A stretch of 62,886 bases of DNA from Stentor coeruleus (taxonomy: Eukaryota > Ciliophora > Heterotrichea > Heterotrichida > Stentoridae): the NCBI GenBank assembly GCA_001970955.1, contig MPUH01000352.1, forward strand, positions 1 to 62,886, read 5' to 3'. This document shows positions 46,085 through 55,614 of this stretch, one piece after another. Every line of letters starts with the position of its first letter. Positions within the stretch are counted from its first letter, which is position 1. The notes beneath the pieces were generated by a model. That model was not told the DNA's origin, did not search any database, and worked only from the letters and a program-made list of their open reading frames with translations. A program made the translations under genes and the position numbers.

Positions 46085-46652
46085 TATTATAATTTATATT
46101 TAATCTATCAATTTCATTCAATTTCTTAGAAAGAATTAAGACATATAATACAAACAATTATCTATTTAGTATAGAAACATATGTTTCCTTCTGAAAACTC
46201 GCTTCGTGCCACATTTTTTTCTGCTGCAAAAAATCCTGGTTTTCCAAGTTTCTACTTTAAATCGACTTGCTTTCATGATTACCTTAACATTAACCAACTA
46301 ATCACCAAAGGTAAAAAAAAAATTGATACCACAAACTTTTCAGAGAGATACTGAGGAGAAAAAATCTTGGAATATCCGTAAATACTTTATGTTCTTAGGG
46401 GGAGTACTCTAATACAGACCCCTTTCAAAGATTCCATATTTATGCATTTTATATAACTTTTAATGCCAAATTTTTTAATGATTATGACAGGTACCTTTTT
46501 AATTAAAAGCCAATATCAATTTTTAACCAGTAGATATTGCAAACAATATATCTAATATGACTACTATAATAGATATTAAATCTATCAAAATAATTAAATT
46601 TCTTAGAAATAGTTAAGACTTATAATACAAACAATTATCTATTTAGTACAGA
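46085..46652. repeat. About 92-bp direct repeat pair with a spacer of about 385 bp
   Basis: About 46085-46176 and 46561-46652 share 'aatttcttagaaa', 'gttaaga/aattaaga' and an exact 'tataatacaaacaattatctatttagta'. One copy ends just before the small ORF at 46181, the other just before the 3' end of the gene at 46658. The remaining DNA from 45932 to 46657 shows no other gene. The arrangement suggests a local duplication of a gene-flanking segment. Confidence 0.6.
46181..46354 (+). CDS. Possible small protein of 57 aa
   Basis: The ORF begins MFPSENSLRATFFSAAKNPG and ends SERY before TGA. It has mixed codons and less AT bias than its flanks, which is why I list it. There is no signal peptide and no recognised motif. 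It could be a remnant of a longer gene: after the TGA the frame continues GEKILEYP before TAA. Confidence 0.3.
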   Translation: MFPSENSLRATFFSAAKNPGFPSFYFKSTCFHDYLNINQLITKGKKKIDTTNFSERY

Positions 46653-46657
46653 AGTTT

Positions 46658-47038
46658 TCACAATCCTTTTAATGCTCGTTCTGGGGTACGTAAATATGTC
46701 GGATTTATTTCCTGGGGTCTCATGATTTTCCTAAGTAAATTATGCCGATGTCTTGATAACCTTCCTGGACTTCCAGAAAAGTTCTTTAAAAATTCTATGT
46801 TGTTAACATAAATCTTAGCGCTGAGTTTTTTATAAAGACTACTTGATGGCTTGTAGGCTTCAATTACCTTAGGTTTATCTATTGCTCTAAGATAAATTCT
46901 TTTTGCAGACACAGGAGCCATTGTTTGTATATCCAAAAAGTTGAATTTAATCAAAGGGTCAGGTTGAGGAAACTTCAAACAAGTTTCGACTCTGCTATGT
47001 AGTTTCATTTTCGCGACTCGGCAAGGTGATATTTCCAT
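46658..47038 (-). CDS. Hypothetical basic protein of 126 aa
   Basis: It starts MEISPCRVAKMKLHSR and is rich in Lys/Arg with a central SAKRIYLRAIDKPKVIEAYKP and a C-terminal LRKIMRPQEINPTYLRTPE. There is no membrane segment, signal peptide or known domain that I can see. The composition and lack of stops support a real gene. The start codon sits 66 bp from an N joint at 47104, so its 5' leader is duplicated in the assembly; the coding part itself is intact. It is divergent from the GTPase gene at 47357. Confidence 0.65.
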   Translation of the reverse strand: MEISPCRVAKMKLHSRVETCLKFPQPDPLIKFNFLDIQTMAPVSAKRIYLRAIDKPKVIEAYKPSSSLYKKLSAKIYVNNIEFLKNFSGSPGRLSRHRHNLLRKIMRPQEINPTYLRTPERALKGL

Positions 47039-47176
47039 AAGATCTATATTAAATTATATCACAAAATAATTACTAAAAATCAAAATGTCATCATATAAAC
47101 AAANTTTCCATAAGATCTATATTAAATTATATCACAAAATAATTACTAAAAATCAAAATGTCATCATATAAACAAA
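47032..47176. other. Assembly joint: N at 47104 with a 72-bp duplication
   Basis: Bases 47032-47103 recur at 47105-47176. The duplicated piece is the 5' end of the gene at 46658 plus leader. As at the other Ns, an unmerged contig overlap is the simplest reading. Confidence 0.9.
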
Positions 47177-47356
47177 ACCAAAAACCCTATAATCAAAACA
47201 ACTGAATCCAAAAAAAATCATCTAAAAATACATACTAACATAATCATCTAAAAAATATAATATTTTCATACAAAACCTAATCCCCAACCTTTTGATTATA
47301 TATTTATTTCTACTTTTAATGCATAAGTCAATCCATTGAGAATATTTCCATAGTAA

Positions 47357-48154
47357 ATGGATAATCCTAATAACATTTCCGACTCAGCTGCAAACTGTAA
47401 TGAAAGTTTATCCCCAAACATTCTCTATGATGAAGTATATAAAATCTTAATTTTAGGAGACACTCAATCAGGTAAAACTTCAATTCTCTCAACTTATATC
47501 CCACTTCCTTATAAAGACACACAAATTTGTCCATGTAGTGAATTCAGATCAAAAATTGTGTCTTTAAACTCAGGGACAAAAGCAAAAGTCCATATTTGGG
47601 ATGTTTCTGGGGAATTAGAATACCCTGAACTAGTTAGAGTTTATTATAAAAATCTATCAGGAGCGATTATTATAATAGACCTGACAAAAAAAAGATCTTT
47701 ACATGCAGCTCAGAGTTGGATTGAGGAACTTAGGACTCAAAATGCTTGTAAACATATATTGTTGCTTGCTAATAAAAGTGATATTTGTCATGAAATACCA
47801 ATTATGAGGCAAATTGATTGGAAACAGATTGAGGAAGTGGCTAAAATATGTAAAGTGCCTTTTATTGAAACTAATGCACATGATGAAGAAGAGATTGCCC
47901 TTGCTTTTAAAGGGCTACTTGAGAGAATTCATGAAGATTGTATAAGAGATTCTAAAGAAGAAGAGGTTAAGGTTATGAAGGAGAAGGAAACTGAGATAAA
48001 AAATCAGGGGAAAAATGAGGAAATTGATAAGAATGTAAGGGAAATAGGTGGAAGACCAATTGAACGAAAGTCAAGCTTGCTTTCAATAGAGAAACTACTT
48101 ATTATAATGAGCATTTTTGCTGTTACTTTTGCTTATTGGTTTAATTTATTTTAA
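47357..48154 (+). CDS. Rab-like small GTPase with C-terminal membrane anchor
   Basis: A protein of 265 aa. The GTPase fold spans about 27-192: P-loop GDTQSGKTS (34-42), G3 WDVSGE (81-86), G4 NKSD (139-142) and G5-like ETNAHD (171-176). The usual DTAGQ is WDVSGE, so the catalytic Gln is Glu86 and hydrolysis may be slow or need a special GAP. A charged coiled-coil-like linker (197-233) leads to a hydrophobic segment at the very end (about 244-263, EKLLIIMSIFAVTFAYWFNLF). Rab proteins end in prenylated cysteines; here there are none, so this looks tail-anchored. It probably works on an internal membrane in trafficking or contact. A C-rich leader precedes the ATG. Confidence 0.88.
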   Translation: MDNPNNISDSAANCNESLSPNILYDEVYKILILGDTQSGKTSILSTYIPLPYKDTQICPCSEFRSKIVSLNSGTKAKVHIWDVSGELEYPELVRVYYKNLSGAIIIIDLTKKRSLHAAQSWIEELRTQNACKHILLLANKSDICHEIPIMRQIDWKQIEEVAKICKVPFIETNAHDEEEIALAFKGLLERIHEDCIRDSKEEEVKVMKEKETEIKNQGKNEEIDKNVREIGGRPIERKSSLLSIEKLLIIMSIFAVTFAYWFNLF

Positions 48155-48653
48155 AAAACTTATAAATAATTCAATGATAGTATTTATGTAATAGCAAAAA
48201 GATTATTTGAGGAAAAAATAGCATAAACTGTTATAAATTATCTATTAATAATATATGTTAATGCTTTATATTATCTTTCTAAATGTAATAAAATAGTTTT
48301 GCATCTAATTTTTCAAGTCAATTTTTTATTAGGCTCTTAACTATCAACTTCAAAATAAATAAAACTCAATCGATAATACCAGCAAAACATCAAGAAATAG
48401 TTTATCAAAATCTATGCTTAATAAACTTAATACAATTCCTTCACTTGCTGAGTAAACTTTTCATTCCTGACGATTTTAAATAAATTTTAAAAATCATCTT
48501 CACTTATTCTATAGTTACAAATACAAACCCAACAACTTTAAATTTCCTTTATTTCCAATCACTTTCTAATAACACTTAACCCAAAATTTCTATTCTAATA
48601 TGATTTCAACCAACAAAATAAAAAATTCTCTATTCTCATAAACACAATCATAA
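48155..48653. other. Intergenic, no gene seen
   Basis: AT-rich sequence after the GTPase gene. The last 200 bp turn C-rich as before other plus-strand starts, consistent with the promoter and leader of the PP2C gene at 48654. Confidence 0.45.
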
Positions 48654-49418
48654 ATGTTAGGACTCCGAAGGTATTTCGCTAATTCATTTACAGCTGGATG
48701 TTATTCTTCAATGGGTCCTGGTAAAAAGCGAGGTGAGGATGCTTATCTAATAACCTCAGATATGTTATCAGTAGCTGATGGAGTAGGTGGATGGACACTT
48801 CAAGGAATAGATCCATCAAAATACGCTTGGGAATTGATGAAAAACATAACTGATACCGAAAAAGTTATGAAATCCGAAAGGTCTTCAACAAAAATCCTAA
48901 CCGAAGCTGCAAAAAAATGCACTAATATTGGGTCATCAACATGTTCATTAATCCTCCTTCACCCAATAATCGGATCTTTAGATACTCTCAATATAGGGGA
49001 TTCTGGGTTTTTTATATACCGAAAAATAGATAAAGCTTATAAACTCATAGATAAAAGCAAAGAAATACTTCATGGGTTTAATTTTCCTTTTCAACTTGGT
49101 ACTGATGGGGATAAAGTTGATAGTGCATGGACAAAAATCATACAAGTTCAAGATAAAGATGTTATTATCATGTATTCTGATGGACTTTCTGATAATTTGT
49201 ATGAAGAGACTGTTAGGGAAATTGTTAATAAAGAATGTGCTGATGAGGTTAATGTAGAAAATACGGCTAAGAAATTAGGGGAAAAAGCTTATGAGATCTG
49301 TCAGAGTACTAATTATATTAGTCCATTTGCTAAAGCAGCTTCTATTGCATATGGACAGAGATATATGGGAGGAAAACCAGATGATATTATACTGTTGTTG
49401 TTGCTCTGGTTAATTTAG
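48654..49418 (+). CDS. PP2C-type protein phosphatase, Ptc7-like
   Basis: A protein of 254 aa. Metal-binding motifs are in order: GEDA (Glu28, Asp29), ADGVGGW (Asp42), NIGDSGF (Asp116), SDGLSDNL (Asp176) and GGKPDD (Asp243/244). The compact size, VADGVGGW and the final GGKPDDI are typical of the Ptc7/SpoIIE-like PP2C group, which often acts in mitochondria. The N-terminus MLGLRRYFANSF is basic and amphipathic and could be a targeting sequence. The C-terminus IILLLLLWLI replaces the usual TVV-V-A strand. A decayed copy lies at 4325-4904. No intron is needed. Confidence 0.92.
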   Translation: MLGLRRYFANSFTAGCYSSMGPGKKRGEDAYLITSDMLSVADGVGGWTLQGIDPSKYAWELMKNITDTEKVMKSERSSTKILTEAAKKCTNIGSSTCSLILLHPIIGSLDTLNIGDSGFFIYRKIDKAYKLIDKSKEILHGFNFPFQLGTDGDKVDSAWTKIIQVQDKDVIIMYSDGLSDNLYEETVREIVNKECADEVNVENTAKKLGEKAYEICQSTNYISPFAKAASIAYGQRYMGGKPDDIILLLLLWLI

Positions 49419-49954
49419 ATAAAACAATTTAGAGATTTAAATGGATTTGGATTTTACGGTTTATTGGAGTTTTACCAAGAGTATGAAGGTAAAGCGATGA
49501 TATTTTGAAAGAAAGGATCAGATTAGAAATTACAGTTTGTGTAGGAATTGAAGATAAAAAAGTATTTTCTTAGATAATATAATGAATTTACTGATTGTGG
49601 ATAAGAAATTATAGTAACTCTGGTATTAAATATAGATGCTTTTTTAATGTATGGAGGCACACTAGGGTAATTTAATATATTTGTTGTAATAAAACATTGT
49701 TACTAAAATTATACTATATAATTTACTTATTTATTTTCCTGCATGGATTCTAACTTTTCAGCATTTGCCTATCTATAATCATAGATATTTAACTTTAAAA
49801 AACATAAATTTTATGTATTAATTATAATAATCACCAAGCTCATTTTTCGTCATATTTTACTAATCAACTAATAAAGTCCCTCATATAATATATATTCAAA
49901 TAAGATATCATTTCTTTTGAATAACTAATTTGTGTTTAAAATTCTTACGATAAT
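49419..49954. other. Intergenic between convergent genes, no gene seen
   Basis: AT-rich sequence between the PP2C stop and the MFS stop. I see only very short open frames and no repeat. Confidence 0.5.
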
Positions 49955-51538
49955 CTAATTACTAATTGGCTTTATAATCTCGCTAAAGAAGATTGTTGAT
50001 GAGAATGATAAGCAGCTCAACCCTCCAACAATGTAAAAGAAAACACTTGGTGCCATATGTAAAGTTGCATAAACTTGAATAAAATAAACTGTAAGGCATG
50101 AGATTCCTACTGCTAAAATGAGGATTGAATAAACTTTTGCTCCTGTCCCACGTTGAAAAATTCTAACAGCTGCTGGAGCTAAAATTGTAAAATGACCTCC
50201 TGAACAGGCAATAAGAATAACAATCCAGATTAGAAAAGCTGGTTTGAATTGGTTTATAGCAGGAAATGTGAAACACAATGAGATTTGAAGGAAAAGTATG
50301 ACCAAATAAACTGCTTTAAATGAAGTTTTGTCAAAGAAGATTCCCCATAAAGGTCTCATTGTCCCATTCATAATTGATCCAAGAGATCCAACAATAGTTA
50401 AAAACGCATCATCATAAGAATACTCAATTCCTATAGTTTTAAAGCTCGCAGTTGCAAACAGCCCAGCCATAGCTGACAGTAAATATGGCCAAAATATTTG
50501 ATGAAACTGTCTTGTCTTTAAAGCTTGAGTAATAGTTAAATCAAGGTCTGGATTAACAATAAGAGTCTGAATTCTCTTATATTCAACTTTTTTATCTTTT
50601 TTCTTGTCATCATCATGCTCTTCATCTGAATGTATATCCGAATTAGAATCAGAGCCAGCATCTGAATGTAAGTCTGAATGGATCTCTAAATGAATTGAAT
50701 GAGCTTCTGAATGCATTTCTGAATGAAAATGCGTATGTGCTTTAGAAACATTTCCCTCATCTTTATGATCTAAATAATGAAGTTCACTATTATCAACATT
50801 TTTCATTCCATCCCCAGTAGTATTTTTAGTAACTGTAGCAGGTTGAGGATTATTAGCAGGAACTTTTACATCAATATTCTCTATTAGCAAGATCCCAATA
50901 GTAATTACAACTAAATAAATACTCGCTAAAATAAGAAACATTTTTGGAACATTCTCAGCTATTTCAGGCTCAAAGAATTTATTGACAACTCCATTAACAA
51001 CATAAGGAATAGGTTCTTTATTACTAGGATTGATTATACCTGTTGCTATGAAATTAAAGAAAAATGCTCCTAATGCAAAACTTCCAACTATAATCCCAGC
51101 AATAAGCCCTTTTTTCTCTGGATAGCAAGCTATGGCTATCATAAGAGCAGCAGGATACTATATGAAAATTACAGCAATTCCTGAGGTTATGCCAAGACCT
51201 ATTCCATATACAATTATGATAGCAATTCTATTTTGTAAAGCTGCAGATACATAAACAAATACAATGTAAAATGCTGAACCTATGTAAATGCATGTTTTCG
51301 GGCGATAACGTTTTTGAATTAGACTAGCTATTTGAAAGCTAGCTGTATTAGATAGCATACAGATATAGAATACGATTGTCATTGATTGCATTGTTATAGT
51401 ATCATCTTTCAGTCGAATATAGGAAACTATATAAGGCATGATGTTTCCAGTACAATAAATAGTTCCTAGAATCTAAGTAAAACTTACAAAGTGTGTTATT
51501 GCGCAGCCTAAACATGTTAGGATTTTCCGAGGAACCAT
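49955..51538 (-). CDS. MFS transporter with His/Ser/Asp-rich central loop (copy 1)
   Basis: Three exons: 51538-51488, 51472-51173 and 51157-49955, joined across introns GTAAGTTTTACTTAG (51487-51473) and GTAATTTTCATATAG (51172-51158). The protein is 517 aa. The layout is six membrane segments, a long hydrophilic loop (about residues 215-320) and six more. The general features (TMs with conserved glycines, GSIMNGTMRPLWGIFFDKTSFK between TM8 and TM9) are those of major facilitators, near the oxalate/formate-antiporter-like MFS. The loop has KAHTHFHSEMHSEAHSIHLEIHSDLHSD followed by an Asp/Ser/Glu stretch (about 256-307), which could bind zinc or other metals. The substrate cannot be told. The start is set by alignment with the paralogue at 55614. 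Confidence 0.88.
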
Positions 51539-53314
51539 TACTATTTTATTAATTAATGGCCATATTTTACTACTGATTATTGCCCTATCTAATTTTGATT
51601 GAGTATATAAGTGATATAAGAAATAGTTAAACAGTTGAAATTATGATAATCTTAAGTTTATTTTCACAGTTTTCTTGTATTTCAAACCTATAGCTGCAGT
51701 TTCGAAGTTTTGGATTTTTTCTAATTTTGTACAGCATTGGAAATGATTTTAATGAATTGGCATCAAGAAGCCTGTACACTTTGCAAACCAAGGCAAATCA
51801 GGATTCATGATCTTCTTCATAATGAAAGTTTTGTTGAAAAGCAATAAGGGCTATAATCTTGACCTGATATGTTTTTTGAAATTGTAAAGTTGAGGATGGC
51901 TACTTATATAAATGATGAATATAGTGGAAATGTTTGAGCAAAAAAAAGATTTGCTTGAAAGCATATTGAAAAATCAGCTTATGATGATAGCTTATTAATC
52001 AATCGAATATCTATTAAAGCCCGTAATTTTTATACAGCATATTACCAAGATAATGGGATTTAATATTAGGATGACGTCATATAAAATGGATGTCTATTGA
52101 TACGAAGGATTTTAAATAGCTAGGCTCAAACCTTAGGATTAGCTTTAGCTTATAAAATAATTATTATTAGGTTTATTATGATATCTCATTTTATTCTATA
52201 TGGAAAATTAGCCTTTAAGGCAATTTTTTTTTTAAAGCTTAGATGCTTATCTTGAAACCTCAAGCTTATGCCTTGTTAAATTATATACAAATAATAATAA
52301 AATCTTCACTTCTTAAAGATTATATCTAATATAATTTTATCAAAAAAACATTTATATATAAGACTCATTTCTAACAACAATTTTTGGTCTATCAATTATC
52401 TTATAATTTTATCTCTATGTCTAAATTTCTTCATGTTTTATTTATAGCTTTAAATTTGTAAATAATACCTAATTTTTATTAGACTTTTACATATAAGCCT
52501 AAATCACTCTTATAGTAAATTTGCTTCTTTTTATCTTGTAAAGGACTTTATGAAATAGCTAGATCAAAGTGTTAGAACTAACTGAGAAAATGAAATGAAA
52601 GAATATTTCAAGGCTCTTGTTTCGATATTTTGATAACAGAATTCAAGTATTATCTTAAAAAGGTCAAAAATTTTACCCTAGGATATTTTTTTACTAAGAA
52701 ATAAAGAGTTACTTTTTCGGCAATTGAGGTTTAATAAGAGTTTCTTAAAGAAAAGAAGGCTAAAATTGAGATTTTAAAGGATGACATTTTTCTGTATTAT
52801 ATTCAATAATGATTTTCCTATAATAATCTTCCATTTCTTCCGCCCATAGCTCTAGTTTACTATTCTAATATATATTTTTCATCCAAAGAAAACTCTTAAT
52901 TTCTAGCGACTTTTAAGATTCAACTCGAGAATTAATTATCATATTTCACCTTTTCATCAATAAAAAAAAGTATAAGTTCATATATCATAGTGGTAAAATT
53001 TGAAGCTAAAAAAAAGCTTATAATCTAACTAATGCTATGAAAACACTTAGTTTTAACTACTTTTGAAAGATATATATGTTTTTTCTATAGATGATAAAAT
53101 AAAAAATCCTGCTCGAATAAAAGCTAATTATTTAAGCAATTCAATTAAAAATATTGAATTGTATAATGGCACTCTCATTATCTTATTCATAATGATATTT
53201 TTTTTACATTTAATGTGATTATTTGATAGAATAATTTTTCTTATCGCATGCTAATATTATCCCATACCAATTTTATATTATATATCAAAAATAATGATGT
53301 TTTATTATATATTA
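51539..53314. other. AT-rich intergenic stretch, no supported gene
   Basis: I see no frame of useful length. A short coding-like fragment near 51725-51840 (for example SIGNDFNELASRSLYTLQTKANQ) is open for only about 30 codons and is not enough to call. The rest is low-complexity AT-rich DNA. Confidence 0.5.
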
Positions 53315-53715
53315 GTTAAGGTGGCATAGTTTAAACCTTGTCCGATCGAGGTTTGTTTGTCTTACGATATCTTTCTTTAGGAAGATTCGGTATATTAAAC
53401 TACTTATTATCATTGATTAAGTGACTCTTTACTTGGCTGAGGAGGTCTTTACTGTTTCTTTTCTTTAGCGTCAAGATGATGGAGGTAAGTCTTGCTGTTC
53501 ACCTTATTTTTCTTGAGGAATCAAGCTTGCTTTGGGTATGTTTTGAAGTTTTTATAGTGTTCATAGCAGACTGGGCATTTAGTTCTAGAAGTGTTATGGG
53601 TGCTTTCTGGTTTAGTGTAGTGAATGAATACCATTGTTTGGCAGTATAGTTTCCAGCCCTGGAAACCTACTTTGCTTAGGAACCATCCTCCAAATTGATT
53701 CTGGGTGCTATCTCT
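53315..53715 (-). mobile_element. Fragment of a dispersed repeat, decayed (copy 1)
   Basis: About 280 bp are shared with 60395-60676. Read on the minus strand it encodes GWFLSKVGFQGWKLYCQT, then SRTKCPVCYEHYKNFKTYPKQA with a CPVC zinc-finger-like pair. It then reaches stops and frameshifts where the other copy is open. The shared DNA is unusually GC-rich for this AT-rich intergenic region. Two dispersed copies of the end of one protein, both degenerate or cut, suggest a mobile element or recurrent gene fragment. I cannot name the element. Confidence 0.5.
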
Positions 53716-53812
53716 ACAATTTAAAACAACTAATAATCTAATCTATTAATATGTTATGACCTTTTATATATTTTCCAATGTAATCATCATATTTTATCTA
53801 TAACTATCTATA

Positions 53813-54203
53813 AATAATTCTAATTACTAGGAGCCTTCAGGATTTCTGTAAAGAATATTGTTGATATAAAAGAGCAGCAGCTCAAGCCTCCAACAATATA
53901 AAAGAAAATATTTGGATCTAAATATTCTGTTGCATTTACTTGAATAAAATATACTATAAGGCATGATATTCCAACTGAAAGCATAAAAATTGAAAATACT
54001 TTGGATCNAATAATTCTAATTACTAGGAGCCTTCAGGATTTCTGTAAAGAATATTGTTGATATAAAAGAGCAACAGCTCAAGCCTCCAACAATATAAAAG
54101 AAAATATTTGGATCTAAATATTCTGTTGCATTTACTTGAATAAAATATACTATGAGGCATGATATTCCAACTGAAAGCATAAAAATTGAAAATACTTTGG
54201 ATT
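53813..54203. other. Assembly joint: N at 54008 with a 195-bp duplication
   Basis: Bases 53813-54007 recur at 54009-54203 with a few differences (for example gcagcagctc versus gcaacagctc). The piece is the last 60 codons of the MFS gene plus stop. It gives a false extra C-terminus downstream of the true gene end. Confidence 0.92.
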
Positions 54204-55614
54204 CTGCTTCACGATTGTAAATCCTTACTGATACAGGAGCTAAAATAGTTGAATGGCCTCCTGAGCAGATCATCAAAATTACAATCCAAATTAAAAAAGC
54301 TGCTTTGTAGTTGTTAACATTTGGAAATGTGAAGCATAATACAATTTGTGTAAAGAGAATAACCATATAGACTATTTTGAATGAAGTTTTATCAAAAAAT
54401 ATTCCCCATAAAGGTCTAAATGCTCCGTTCATAATTGAACCAACAGAGCCAACTATAGTTAAAAAAGTATCATCATAAGATAGTTTAATCCCTATTGATT
54501 TAAAACTTGCCGAAGCAACCAGTCCTGTCATTGCTGAAAGTAAATACCCCCAAAATATCTGATGGAACTGCACAGTTTTTAACACTTGAAAAATAGTTAA
54601 ATTTAAAGTTGGATTGACAATAAGTGTTAGTATTCTCTTATATTCTGTCTTTTTATTCTGTGCTTTTTGTCTATTTCCATTTTCATTATTATTTATATGA
54701 TCATGTTCTTCATCTGAATGAGAATCAGAATGAGAATCAGACCTAGAATCTGAGTTTAAATCAGACTGTATCTCTAAATGAATAGAATGAACTTCTGAAC
54801 GGATTTCTGAGTGAAAATGTGTATGTGCTTTAGAAATATTCCCATCATCTTTATGATCCATGCAATCTAAATTATGTGAATCTTGACAATCATTATTTCT
54901 TGTCTTATCTTCATTATTAGGGATATTATTTTGTGGAGTATTAATATCAATATCCTCAATAAGTAATATTCCTATTATAAACACAACTAAGTATATACTT
55001 GCTAATATAAGAAACATTTTTGGGACATTTTCAGCTATTTCACGTTCAAAAAACATTTCAGTTTTCCCATTAACAGTATATTCAACTGGTTTTTTATTTT
55101 TAGGATTTACTATAGCAGTTGCAATAAAGTTAAAAAAAAATGTCCCTGATGAAAAAATTCCTTCTGTAATCCCAACTATAAGACCTTTACGTTCTGGATA
55201 ACATGATATTGCTATCATTAAAGCTGGAGGATACTATATAAAAATTACCGCTATTCCTATGGCTAATCCAAGAATAACTCCATATATTATTATGACTGAT
55301 ATTCTATCTTGCAATGCTGCAGCAATGTAAACCACTGTGATATAAAGCGCTGAACCAATATAGATACATTTTTTAGCTCTAAAGCGCTTTTGGAGGAGGT
55401 TTGACAATGGAAAACTCATTGCAAATGTGAGCATGCAGATGTAGAAAATAATTGTCATTGAAGGGATTGTGATGGAATTATCTTTTAGTCGAATGTAAGA
55501 AACTATATAAGGCATGATGTTCCCAATGCAATACATTGTCCCAAAGATCTGAATGGAGCTTACGAAAAAAGTTAGAGAGCAGCCGAGAAAGGTAAAAGTT
55601 TTCCTATTAACCAT
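54016..55614 (-). CDS. MFS transporter with His/Ser/Asp-rich central loop (copy 2)
   Basis: A paralogue of the gene at 49955, same strand, about 2.5 kb upstream of it. Exons are 55614-55564, 55548-55249 and 55233-54016, with introns GTAAGCTCCATTCAG (55563-55549) and GTAATTTTTATATAG (55248-55234) at the same positions. The protein is 522 aa with twelve predicted membrane segments. The loop repeats the pattern KAHTHFHSEIRSEVHSIHLEI followed by Ser/Asp repeats SDSRSDSHSDSHSDEEHDH. It has fewer His in the first half than copy 1 and an added Asn-rich linker. Intron 1 ends in CAG and has no in-frame stop, unlike copy 1. Both copies probably transport related anions or metabolites; the substrate is unknown. 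Confidence 0.88.

Noticed and set aside
53813..54007. A third, truncated MFS gene copy
   Set aside because: It is the duplicated flank of the N at 54008 and is nearly the same as the true 3' end of copy 2.
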